64,000 nt of DNA, taken from contig OX439133.1 in the NCBI GenBank assembly GCA_949318235.1, positions 31,536,850 through 31,600,849 of the forward strand. The letters are read 5' to 3'. This document shows positions 34,611 through 45,824 of this stretch, in pieces. The number at the start of each line of letters is the position of its first letter. Position 1 is the first letter of the stretch. The notes beneath the pieces are model-generated. The model did not search any database. It saw only the letters and a program-made list of their open reading frames with translations, and was not told where the DNA came from. Made by a program: the position numbers and the translations under genes. The DNA is from Ecdyonurus torrentis. Its lineage: Eukaryota; Arthropoda; Insecta; Ephemeroptera; Heptageniidae.

Positions 34611-37537
34611 TTATAATTTATTAAAGAAATTTTTTTTTATATTTATTTTCATTTCATTTTTATTTTTGAAATCTTTTAACTCTAATGGAATTTGATTCCA
34701 CAATTTTGGCAATAAGAATTTTTTTGTTCTTTCTGTGAATCTATTAACAATTTTTGGAACATATAGAGGATTTGTATCTGCAATTCTAGTACTATATATA
34801 TGAGTTCTAGGTATCCCATGAGAGTTTTCAAAGTAATTATCACAAATAAAAATACATTTAAAAGTTTCTTCTACTGGCAATATATTAAAATATTTGAAAT
34901 ATTCAATATCACTTTGTAACTTATTTCCTTTTCTTAAAATTTTTAATATTCTTATTTGCATTTTTTTCAACTCCCATAATTTACCCGACTTAGTACATCC
35001 ATAAGACAATAACCCATATAATATATGAGGATGCACAAAAGAAAAATAAAGTTGCCTCATGGTTTTTTCATTAACATATGGTTTCACAGTTTTTAACTTA
35101 AAAATTGCAGATCTTAATTTATTTAACAACTGAATAATATGCAAATCCCAATCAAATTCTTGATCAATAATAGCTCCTAAATAATTATAATTATTTACTT
35201 GTTCAATATATTCACAGTTACAATTTAAGTTAAAATTATGCAAACACTCATTATTATGTGCTCTTATTTCAATATTTTTTACATTATATATATATTTATT
35301 AAAAATGTGCATAACTTTTGTTTTTTTCCTGTTTATTAAAATCTTCCTATCATGTGACCATTCCAACACCGAATCAAAATCACTTTGTAACATTTTATTT
35401 GCCACATCAAAATTATTATGAGCCGCTATCATAAGCAGATCATCAGCAAACATTTTCCCTCTACAATATTTTAATAATTGAAATATTTTATTTACATATA
35501 TTAGAAAAAATTTGGCACTGAAGACCCCTCCTTGTATTATACCGCACTTTATTATTTTAATTTCACTGATAATATTATTAATTTTGACAGCAACTTTTCT
35601 ATCTTTTATAATATTCGCAATTAATTTTAAAATTGGCCCTCTAATTCCAATTTCTTCTAAATCTTTCAATAATAAGTCAGGATCTATAGTGTCAAATGCT
35701 TTCGAGTAATCAACAAATAAACAAAGAACATGATTACCTTTTTCTAATTCCTCATTTATAATATTTGATACATCATATAAACATTTTGCCGTACCTTTTT
35801 TTTTTGATATGCATATTGATTTTCATTAATAATTTTGAATTCATTTAAATAGTCAGACAATAGCAATTCAATATGTTTTTGTATAAATTTATCAACAAAA
35901 GCAGATATAGCAACAGGTCTATAATTATTATATTGCTTATGGTCACCACCTTTATAAATTGGCCTTATCAATGACAATTTTAGATTATCAGGATATACTG
36001 AGTCTTTCACACATATATTTGTTAATCTCACCAAATACTGAATCAAAGACTCACCACCATATAAAAAATCCTGAACACCTATATTATCATGACCCGGTCC
36101 TTTTTTTTTACTTAATAAATTTATAATATACAACGCTCTCTTCTCATTTATCTTTGGTAGGTACATAGATTGTAATTCACCGTTAATTTTAAGAGAATTT
36201 TCACATAAGATTGTATTACATTTTATTTTTACATTTTCAATTGAATAAACGAAATGATTAACAAAATTATTGGCAATATCTTTAATTGAATTCACATCTG
36301 ACATGTATTTAATAATAATATTATCAATATTAAGATTTTCCTTACCTAGAATTTCATTAACAAAACTCCATGACTTTCTTATATCACCAGCCATTTCAAC
36401 AAATTTAGAATAATAATAATTATTTTTTTCTTTTTTTATTAAAAAGTTGATTTTATTTCTTATATTTTTATATTTATTTCTATATTCAGGCATATGTAAT
36501 GAATTTTTATATTTTTGAAAATATTTATCTCTAACACTCATAAGAACTTTAATTTCTTCTGTACACCACACATTATTTAATCTTCTCTTCTTTTTTGTTA
36601 TTATTTTTTCACTTTCACATTTATCACTTATATTACTAAAAACATTTACAATATGATTATATAATTCATTATGACAATTCATACTATTACAAATACTCCA
36701 ATCATAATTATGAATTAAATTTCTGAATTTTTTAAAATTTTTAACAATAACTTTTTCATTACAATCATAACTATTTAATAAATTTATTTTTAAAATGCAA
36801 CCAACCATATAATGATCAGTGATTTTACTTTTTATTATGAAACTATTATTAATTTCAAACATATGATTAAATTTTACAAAGATATGATCAATACAAGTTG
36901 CTGAAGATTTTCCTGTTATTGTACATTCTTCCCTTGTGACATCATTTACAACTTTTAGAAAACCATATTTTGCCAATTTATTTTCATATTTTTGAACAGT
37001 ATTATCATTTTGATCCAACAAATTTAAATTTATGTTACCTAAAATTACACAGTTTTTTTCATTATTTTTTAAAATACAATCTTTTAATTCTTTTATAAAT
37101 AAAAGTTTATTTGCACTCGGAGGTCTATAAATATTATACAGTATTATATTATTATTCAATTTCACACACAAAACCTCCGCATTAATAAATTCTATATCAA
37201 CTATTTTAGCATCAAATTTTTTATTTACAAAAATTAAAACACCTCCTCCTTTATTTTCAGATCTTATTTTTACATATTTATCAAAATTTATCAAATTATA
37301 TACATTTATTTCATGCTCAAAAATATAAATTTCAGTCAATACAATAATATCAATATTATCTAAATTTTTATTTAAATATGCAACAAAATTATTAAAATTT
37401 TTCCTCATAGAACGAATGTTTTGATGAATAATAATAAGATTATTTTTTCTCTCCTTATTCTCAATAAAAATATCATTTATATGATTTTTTATTACACAAC
37501 TTTCATAATACAAACACAAATTTAATGACTCTTCCAT
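34611..37537 (-). pseudogene. LINE ORF2: APE endonuclease and reverse transcriptase, one frameshift
   Basis: The first frame (37,537-35,756, 593 codons from ATG) holds the endonuclease: HQN at 38-40, E69, YRPP at 137-140, GNIN at 167-170, IDHI at 216-219, TDH at 240-242. GNIN has Asn at the position where APE-type nucleases normally have Asp (GDxN), so catalysis may be lost. RT begins near 470 (YRPVAIS). The frame breaks at an A10 run (about 35,797-35,806) and continues at about 35,790-34,611 with FADD (residues 74-77 of the second open frame). The usual PQG-S motif is altered to IQGGV. About 975 codons in total, normal for the group. Confidence 0.88.
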
Positions 37538-37580
37538 TCAAAAAAAATAATAAACTGATTTCACTTGATTTCACCTCACA

Positions 37581-38574
37581 TTAGAATGGAACTCCAGGCA
37601 TACGACGATCAAAATCATCATCACATTTGATTCTGATCGTACCTGTATCTTCTGTTTTCTTTGCCAATATTTTTCCATCCTTGACCCACACAAACTTCCA
37701 CCCTCTCACTTTAGCAGCTGTGCGAGTTTTGTAGAACAATCTTTTTAGGTCTGGAGTCAGGTGCTCACAAACAAACAATTTTTCCTCTTTAGCATTACCT
37801 TGAACTTGACCTACTGTCAGACTTCGTGTTTTATTTCTGTCAAGCCACACTCTCCTTGCCTCAGTAGATTTAAATTTTACTACAACAATAGGAGGTACAC
37901 CTTGTTTGCGCACGTTTTTAGGGTTAGCAAACACGCGATAACAATCCTCAACCGATAGTGCAGCAGCAGGAGCGCCAATAACCTTGGCCACATTCTCTAT
38001 CACATCACGCGTATTCTCACCCATCACTACTGGCATACCATGAATTTCAATATTCATAGACAGTCTTTCTTGCTCAAGTTCCTGTACTCTCACATTTAAT
38101 TCAGTTACTTCATTATCTTTCTTACTCACTTTTTCTTTTAGATCAATTATTTCACTACCCATTTTTTTAATAATAATATCTTGTTTATCAAATTTTTCAA
38201 GCAGATCATCATATTGCTTCGATAGATATTCAGTGCTTTCTTTTAATTCTTTAATTACTGAAGTATCTTGCTCAATTTTATCAACTTTTTGTTCAATCTT
38301 ATCAACTTTATCCAATCTCTTATTCATATCTTTCAGTAAATCAAACACAGATTTTTCACCACTTTCCTCATCATCTTCACTTGCATCTGAACTCTGTTCT
38401 TTTTTCTCTGCTTTACACTTGAAACACAGCCATTTACGTTTCCTTCCAGGCTTAATTGGCTCAACTTTTGTTTCATTTTTTATGCACACAGTGTGTGCAT
38501 AACAAGTCTTACATCCATTACACAAAATCTTTTCTTCATTTACTTTTATATTTTTTTTACATATACTACACGAC
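37581..38574 (-). CDS. LINE ORF1 protein: PHD-type finger, coiled coil, nucleic-acid-binding C-terminus
   Basis: About 331 codons open throughout, lacking only the first two bases of ATG because of 5' truncation. A Cys-rich PHD-like finger covers about 3-54 (C3, C6, C19, C22, a Cys/His group near 25-31, C51, C54). A charged Lys/Glu coiled coil spans about 80-175 (VDKIEQKVDKIEQ). A C-terminal domain follows (about 175-320; MNIEIHGMP, VVVKFKSTEARRVWL), of the type shared by insect LINE ORF1 proteins and baculovirus FP25K. It probably packages the LINE RNA. No stop or frameshift seen. Confidence 0.85.
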
Positions 38575-38580
38575 AAGTAT

Positions 38581-38960
38581 CGACAAAATCTCGCTATATC
38601 ATATCCAATTCTTTCTCTTTTGTTAATATTACGTTAAGTTGCATTCAGATTTTTTTTTAAATAAAACAACAGTTTGTTCTGCAAAGTACAAGTATAGTAA
38701 GACTCTTTGACAATGATTGGCTGTCCAAAAAAAAAAAAAAAAATTGAAATAAATAGTAATAAAATGAAAAAGATGTTAAAAAGGTTGAAAATTGGTAACG
38801 CTCAAACGACTTCAAAATTTTCAATTCACACTCATTTTGGTTAAAAGTTGGAAAAAAGTTGAGAGTTACAGCAAATCGGGTCTCTAGTAATAATGCTTTA
38901 CAATATTTTTGAGAGCATTGAAGTTGTTAATAGGTGGACTTAGTATCTCAAGTATATGAG
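38581..38960 (+). repeat. Module R, right half after LINE insertion
   Basis: AATCTCGCTATATCATATCC, CAACAGTTTGTTCTGCAAAG and GGTAACGCTCAAACGACTTC follow directly on the LINE, continuing 34,190-34,365. Confidence 0.8.
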
Positions 38961-39064
38961 AAGAATAATAATTACAAAAAATAAAACGATTTCCCAAAGA
39001 AAACAATCAAAAACAACATTTGTCCTGTGCTAGCAATTTAGATCATTTATTCAATATGGCGTCA

Positions 39065-39420
39065 AAGTTTAATTTAATGAAGTTCGATTTATAGAAGTCT
39101 TGTCACCTTTTCCTTTTTTTTGGGGGGGGGGGGGGTGAAGGAGGTCCGTTGAGGCACCACTTAACCAAGAGTTTTCTGAATTTACAATGTATTTTTTAAA
39201 ATTTAAAATATTTAATTTAATTTTTGCAAAAGGTAACTTTTTAATATATTTTAAGTTTTAGTTTTTTATTATACCAATAAACAATTCAATATATAAAATA
39301 TAATTGTGAAGGCAATATTTAATATCAAAAAAAAATATTTTTTAGTATTTTTATTTTATTATTTTATAAAAATACTTTTAGTTATTAATTTTGCGCGAAG
39401 CTACTTCAGCTTGAGACTAT
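39065..39420 (+). repeat. Repeat S, second copy, with G14 run
   Basis: Collinear with 30,070-30,380. The homopolymer junction is T8-G14 (39,122-39,135). Confidence 0.65.
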
Positions 39421-39639
39421 TTCAAATATATAACATATTTGGAGGGTCACTGTGCAATTTAATTTTACATAATTGTTTGAAATTTTAAGCCCATAAGACC
39501 CAATGTTAATTTTAATAATATTTTTTGTGACCGTTGAAACATCTTAAAATTGTTATCACTGTCAGGTGTAACCCTAAGCTTTACAATGACACCAAAGACC
39601 TAAAACACGCTCTAGTTATTGAGATATAAGGTCGGTACC

Positions 39640-40060
39640 CTACTCCCTTAAATGTCATATTCCTCACTGTTACAGTTTTTAACGGAGCTGGCGAGATTGA
39701 GGAGGTTGACCAAAGTCACTGTTAAGTGAGCAGGACTTATAGGAAATGACAACAATCACAAATATAATTTTAACGTTCTTTTATTTACATCAGATCATAT
39801 ACACGACCATCTCCCCCCACCTTCTGATTGGTTCTTTTTTATTCTATGTGTTATTCGTTATACATTTGTTTGTATTATATTTATTTGAGGGAACCTATAT
39901 GAACCTTTATTTAACATTTATTCTAATATTATACAGTCACTAAAAAAAAATGTATCAAAAGTAGTAACGTCACTTCATGTTTCTTACTTACGGGGCTAGT
40001 CACTGGATAAAATCTAAAATTAAATACGAGCGACCTTCTCAATCTCGCCAGCCTAGGTTT
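39640..40060. other. Unassigned sequence
   Basis: Hydrophobic 65- and 70-codon frames (39,746-39,943 and 39,977-40,189) have no recognisable motif; the second runs into MITE D. GAGATTGA(G)GAGG...GACCAAA also occurs near 31,505, so part of this is repeated. Confidence 0.45.
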
Positions 40061-40374
40061 TTAAGGAGGAAGGGGACTGTAGATGGCAGCACAGTGAAAT
40101 TTTCAATACTAGAAACTACATACAAGATAAGGATACACTTGACGTATTTTGGCCGCCGCGAAATTCAATATGAGCGTCTAAGCCAATGAGCGCCCGAGTT
40201 GAAGGTCACGTGGTCAAAACAGACCAATCACAACTACGCTAAAATTAACATGGAACCATTTGGCGTCGCTATCTTGTATAATGATATCTTGTTCAATAGA
40301 AAAAGTCGGCCATAATGGATAACAGCTGATGTTTGAAATATCGTGCTGCCATCTACATTCTATCTACCTTCTTA
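40060..40374. mobile_element. MITE family D, long variant
   Basis: Ends TTAAGGAGGAAGGGGACTG and ATCTACCTTCTTAA with GTAGATGGCAGCACAGTG / GTGCTGCCATCTAC inside. About 315 bp against about 97 bp for the short form, so the short copies may be internal-deletion derivatives of something like this. Confidence 0.65.
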
Positions 40375-40519
40375 AAAACTATAACAATGAGGAAGGCAAC
40401 ATTTAGGTAATAATTTTGTTTCATATTTTAAAAGAGGTCATTGTCCTGAATCGATTGATATCCAAATTTTTTATTTCATTAAGTTTTATTTAAGTTTTTA
40501 AAAATTTAAAAATGACGTC

Positions 40520-42600
40520 ATATATGTTAACTTATGTGCATGTTTTCAAAAGAAAATTTTGACGCTTGTTTCATCATTTTGAGATTTAAAAATTGATTAA
40601 AAATATTTAATGAACTTAAAAATGAGAAATTCTCAACTATTGCTTCAATATATTTTCTTCTCTTAAAATATGCAATAAAATTAACCAGGCAAAATATTGG
40701 GTCTTCCTCACTTTCCTATACTTTATATAGGGTGTATGCGCATGACGTCAGAAATAATACGCTTGAGTGCCATACTGGAGAAATGAAAACACCCAGGAAA
40801 CGGCATAGGATTTTTTTTTTTTGGCTATATTTTCTTTTGGAAACCAGCTTATATTATAATTATTATTATATTTCTCACATACTTGAGATACTACTTCAAT
40901 CTATCAACAAATCAATGCTCTCAATGATATTGCTAACAAGTACTTTGAAACTGTAGAATGATGAGTCATTTTTCTATACAGCCCATACTATTAAGTGATC
41001 CAACATGGTGTCAAATTTAACATAAATGCATACTCCCTTATCTTGTAAGTTGCAGTTTGTTAGTATTAAAGAAAAAAATTATGAAACTGTTCTATGTCTA
41101 AGGTCTATGTATTTTTATATTTACTTTATTAAATTTACAACACCAATGTTTGAAAAAATTTGAAATTAATTTAATGTATTAAGTAACAATTATTTATTTT
41201 TATTTTAAAGGTTTATTAAATTGTGTTAAGTAAATTTTAAAATTATATTTAATTTTATATTATAATTTTGTATGTAATTTTTATATAAATAATTTTAATC
41301 TTAAAATTTTAAATTTAAATATTGAATCCTTGTTGGTAGCCTATCTTCTTAATCTCTTATTAAATAGATATAAAAATTAAATACGTCAAGCAATGAGCAT
41401 GTGAAATAAACCAAATAAAATTTAAAAAAATAATGAGTCAGGAAGCTTAAAGCTACTCTCCAGACCTAACAACATGTACTTCTATTTCAATTTTTACAAA
41501 ATGGGACACTCAGTAACATTATCAAATTTCATTATTACCTAAATGAAACTGCAAAAGAGCTCAAAAAATTGTAAAGTAGTCAATCACACATGCATGCACT
41601 ATTGCTGACGTCATGACTAGTGATGTTCAATAGGGTGCATGCGGAAGACGTCATATTTATTGCGCTTGGAGGCCATACTGGAGTAGTGCATTACATTGCT
41701 CAGCATAGCACAAACTTCATTTAAGCCCATTTTCTTTGGGAAATTGATTAATATTTTGTTCTTTGTTATTTTTCTCACATACTTGAGATACTAATTCAAC
41801 ATATTTCCAGCATCAATGCTCTCAAAAGTTTCCATAGTGTTTTAAAACTGGCAAAATGATTTTATTTCCTATGCCACCCATGTTATTGAGTTATCCAACA
41901 TGGCGTCGACTTTAACATGAATGCATAGACCCTATACAAAAAGTGTTGCGGGTTGCATAAGTTGTAAATTTTCTTATACTTTTAAGGGGCCAGGACTATG
42001 GGTTCTAAGGCAAAATAATTGTATTTTTGGGAATCTTTTTAAGTTTTTAAAGAAATAAAAGTGCATGTTGTCTGGTCTGGAGAGTCGCTGTAAAGAGGTA
42101 GGGGAGCGTGGATGGCAGCTTGGTATCAGCTGTTATCAAACATGGCTGAGTTTTTGTTATGACAATTGCACTGTGCTGCCATCTACGCTCCCTTATTGCC
42201 TTAAACCTAACATAACTGAAAATCAACTGTCAGTAAGTTTTGGCTAAAATCGTTGAATTATAATTTATTTACATTCACAAAATGCCAGGTGCTGCTTTAT
42301 GATGTCACAGCTCGCTTGTTTTCACGCGCCAGTATTCCAGCGAGCTGTGACGTCATAAAACCGCATCTGCCATTTCGTGAATAGAAAATATATTAGAAAT
42401 CAATGACGCAGGCCAAATCCACGTTGATTTTCTGTAATGCAAGTATTACAGTTTTTACACAAGTTTTTTGTTTAACATATTCAATGGCTTTAATAGAGAA
42501 GTATACATAAAAATGAAAAATCAATTGAAATTAGTAGAGTTAGCAATAACTTATTTCAATATAAACAATCATAATACTTTATTAGTAACGAAATAAATAT
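40520..42600 (+). repeat. Composite cassette copy 3 (M-C-P-C-D-B-Q)
   Basis: M 40,520; MITE C 40,725-41,037; P 41,040; a second MITE C 41,631-41,935 (TAGGGTGCATGCGGAAGACG to GCATAGACCCTATA); MITE D 42,097-42,196 (GAGGTAGGGGAGCGTGGATG); MITE B 42,210-42,490; Q from 42,490. Confidence 0.75.
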
Positions 42601-42890
42601 GTTATAGAGTTGTATTTGTATAGCTTGTTTCTCAAAATATAAATAGATCACTCCAAATTTTTATGATTGCATTCAAAAGTTAATAGTAACAGCTACCTAT
42701 GGTAAAACTTTTAGAGCTGTACACCATAAAATAAGAGATAAAATAATTATTATTGATATTAACATTGGCTCTTATGGGACTAAAACTTCCAAAAATCGTG
42801 ATTTAAGTTGCAGGCTGGTGATCTAAAATTTTTATATTTTTGAAAATACCTAATCCTAATGTAACTCAGCAAAATATCTTTTTTTATATA
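42600..42890 (+). repeat. Module K, copy after cassette 3
   Basis: GAGTTGTATTTGTATAGC, AACAGCTACCTATGGTAAAA and ACCTAATCCTAATGTAACTC, then it breaks into AT-rich microsatellite at 42,880-42,922. Confidence 0.7.
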
Positions 42891-42894
42891 TATA

Positions 42895-43110
42895 TATTTT
42901 TTTATATTATATATATATATTTTTGCAAACATAAAATAAATTTCGTGATATTTAATTTGGTTGTAATTTACAGAAAGACTAAACATTTGATAGATAAATA
43001 GATTCTAGGTACAAAATACTCAGTAGTCACTATCTCACAATCTGGTAGATTTAGATCTAATAACGACCATGTTAGACGAGAAAATAGGCAAATAAACAAT
43101 GTCAAGTATA
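42895..43110. repeat. Second copy of the 200-bp fragment at 19,716
   Basis: Collinear with 19,770-19,950. An 8-bp insertion (GATAAATA) breaks the minus-strand reading frame that is open in the other copy. Confidence 0.6.
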
Positions 43111-43229
43111 CATGTATGCAAGTACACAACATCAAGAATATACAGGTGACTATGCAATCAATCTATGTTATTAGTATTTACTATTATTTAGTATTGATGT
43201 AAAACCTTTTAAACCTGTTTTAAAACTAC

Positions 43230-43244
43230 AAAACTACTGCACTA

Positions 43245-43282
<38 letters not shown>

Positions 43283-44110
43283 AATGTTTCAGGTGGGAAA
43301 TCAGCTACTGTTGTATTTGGCTAAAAAGTTATAAAAGTAAAGAAACATTTAAAATTTTGATCAGTGATTCATTAAGTAAGTTTTCTTTGAAAAAAAAAAA
43401 AAAAAAAATTAGGTCACAATAATTTATTTATTTATTTTTTTTTATTTATTTGAAGTTTTATTCATTTAGTATCCCACGTTAAACTCAATTTTAATCACTT
43501 TCTCTTATCTGATATTCATGAGTTCTGAAAATTTTATCTGTTAGATATTACTATATTAAATTTTTAAATGGCATTATGTATAATATAAATATATATTATA
43601 TAATAGCATCTACAAATAAAAAATCTTTAACCAACTATTGTAAAATATTAAATAATTTAAACGTGTTTTGTTAATAAAATATTGTAGTGAAATATAAATA
43701 AATAAATACAATTTAATATGATTATTTGTTATTAATTGGTTATTGTGTAATTATATATATTGCTAATTTCCCCATAGAAATGTGGTACTTGTTAAAAGTA
43801 ATACTTGTACTTGAGCGACGACAATGTGATGTAGATTACTTATATAAGTAATTGTATAGTAGCGGCACAGAAAATGTGGCTGTAATTAAAATATTTGAAT
43901 GTAAATATGAAGATAAACGAAAAACTGTTCAAGTAAGGAATACCATACAATTAATGAGGTAACATTATTATGTAATAACAATTCTTTTTTGGGTATTTAA
44001 GATGGTACAAATATGAGAAAAATAATATTAAATGAAAATAATAATATAATTATACCCAACTGGGGTTAGAAAAAGGCAAATGCCTATACACAAAGTGATC
44101 TATGTACTAT
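43230..44110. other. AT-rich sequence with homopolymers; nothing assigned
   Basis: T runs at about 43,249-43,274 and an A run at about 43,390-43,407. No reading frame or structured repeat recognised. Confidence 0.5.
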
Positions 44111-44363
44111 ATATAATGTGTATGCATTCATGTTTAAGTCAACGTCATGATGGATCACTCAATAACATTGACTGCATAGGAAAATAACTTACTTACTAAC
44201 GCCTAGTAACAGTAAAATTATTAAATATGAATAACAAACACTAATGCATAAGTTGAATGGAATTAGATAACATTACGTATTACAGATTAACGCATGTTTG
44301 CATACTACAAGTTGACACCCGTGATGTCATTTCGCGAATTAAAATTGTATTAAAAATACTTAA

Positions 44364-44696
44364 GGCGGGAAATCAGCTACTGCGGGATTTGACTAAAAAG
44401 TTGTAAAGACAGAAAAATCTGAAATTTTGCACAGTGATACATTAGGATAAGGTATCTTTAAAAATGTAAAATAAATGGAGGGTCACCGTGCTTGATTTTA
44501 AATTACGATTTTTTGAAGTTTTAGTCCCATAAGAGCCCATGTTAATTTCAATAATTAATTTCTATCTTATCTGATGGTCACTGGTTCTGAAGATTTTATC
44601 ATATATAGCTGTTACCATTAACTTTCAAATGGCATCATAAAATTTGGAAGTTTTCTTTTTAGATTTTGAGATATACAAGCCATCTATATACAACCC
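44364..44696 (-). mobile_element. MITE family K (short form) inserted in module M
   Basis: Minus-strand copy of the K' module. GGCGGGAAATCAGCTACTG marks one end and TGTATATAGATGGCTTG the other. TTAA lies on both sides (44,360-44,363 and 44,697-44,700). Module M at 59,262-59,280 reads AAATACTTAATGAAC without insert, which is the empty site. A TTAA duplication suggests piggyBac- or Kolobok-type mobilisation; a TTA/TAA (Harbinger) reading is also possible. This copy shows that K' is itself a mobile unit. Confidence 0.8.
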
Positions 44697-45677
44697 TTAA
44701 TGAACTTAAACATGAGAAATTCTCAACTTTTATTTCAAGAAAATGTCCTCTCTTTGAATATATGCAAAAACTTAGACCAGAAAATAAAAATGGGGACTCC
44801 CTCATTTCCTGTAGGTTAATATACTTTATAATGCGCATGACGTCATATTTAATGCGCTTGGGCACCATACAGGTGTAATGAATAACATTGCTCGGCATAG
44901 GGAAAAAGCTCTTTTTTGATATAATCGTTGGAAATTTAGTTAATTTGTTTTCTAATTATTATTCTCACATATTTGAGATACTAATTCAACCTTTTAAAAA
45001 CATAAATGCTCTAAAAAATATTGCTTAGTATTTTTAAACTGTTAAAATGAGTATCATATTCCTATGCAGCCCGTGTTATTAAGTGATCCAACATGACGTC
45101 GGCTTTAATGTGAATACATACACCCTTATTCTTTAAGTTGCAGTTAGTTAATGTTATAGTAAAAATCTATATATTTCTATTTTTCTTAAGTTTTCTCGTG
45201 GTTTTTTTCAAGGCTTTTTTGTTGTTCTATGAGGCGTGTTGATTTTTATATATAAATATGTTTGATAAAATTATTTCACCATAATTCAAAGAAACTTTAT
45301 AAGTTAAATTTTTACGTATTAAACAAAAAAATATAATTTGTTTTAATAGATAATAAATAAAATATTATTACACGTTAATTTTTGTAATATATATTTCTTA
45401 TTTTTATTTTATTATTTGATATTTAATTTTTATATAATTAATTTTCAACCTATTTACGTCTTAAGTATATCTTAATTGGTTGGATTGTTACATTCCTTGA
45501 ACATTCGTCTGTGTAAGAAAATTTTTATTATTATGTAAATTATAAGTGTCAAGTAAGTGAAAAAAGAAGGACTAAAGTTCAAAGGTTGTATTCAGATGGC
45601 TTGCATCTCAAAATCTAAAAAGAAATCTTTGTAAATTCATGATACCTTTTGAATAGTAAAAGCTGCCTATTGACTAG

Positions 45678-45824
45678 TAAAGGAACAACGGTTTTGAGGC
45701 CGACTATAAGCGATTTCGGTCACATCCGCTTCCGTTTCTCCTTGTACGCATGTGCAGTAAGTCGAAACGGAAGCGGATGTGATCGAAATTGCTTATAGTC
45801 GGCTTCAAAACAGTTGTTCCTTTA
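45678..45824. mobile_element. MITE family E, near-perfect hairpin
   Basis: TAAAGGAACAACGG faces CAGTTGTTCCTTTA, with CATCCGCTTCCGTTTC / GAAACGGAAGCGGATG further in and a loop of about 25 bp. TA at both ends fits a Tc1/mariner-type TSD, not proven. It splits module K. Confidence 0.8.

Larger units (their letters stand above)
34366..38574 (-). mobile_element. LINE (non-LTR retrotransposon) with PHD-finger ORF1
   Basis: Minus-strand element of about 4.2 kb: ORF1 (38,574-37,581), a 43-bp gap, ORF2 (37,537-34,611), a 3' UTR of about 230 bp and a poly(A) tail (34,366-34,383 read as T). AAGTA flanks both sides (34,360-34,364 and 38,575-38,579). It split module R, whose two halves lie at 34,190-34,365 and from 38,581. 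The 5' end falls at the G of the expected ORF1 ATG, so the copy is 5'-truncated by the whole 5' UTR and two bases of the start codon. ORF1 architecture and an APE-type endonuclease place it in the CR1/L2/Jockey group; clade not resolved. Confidence 0.92.

Noticed and set aside
34611..35669. The RT frame as a separate gene
   Set aside because: It is the continuation of LINE ORF2 after a one-base change in an A10 run.
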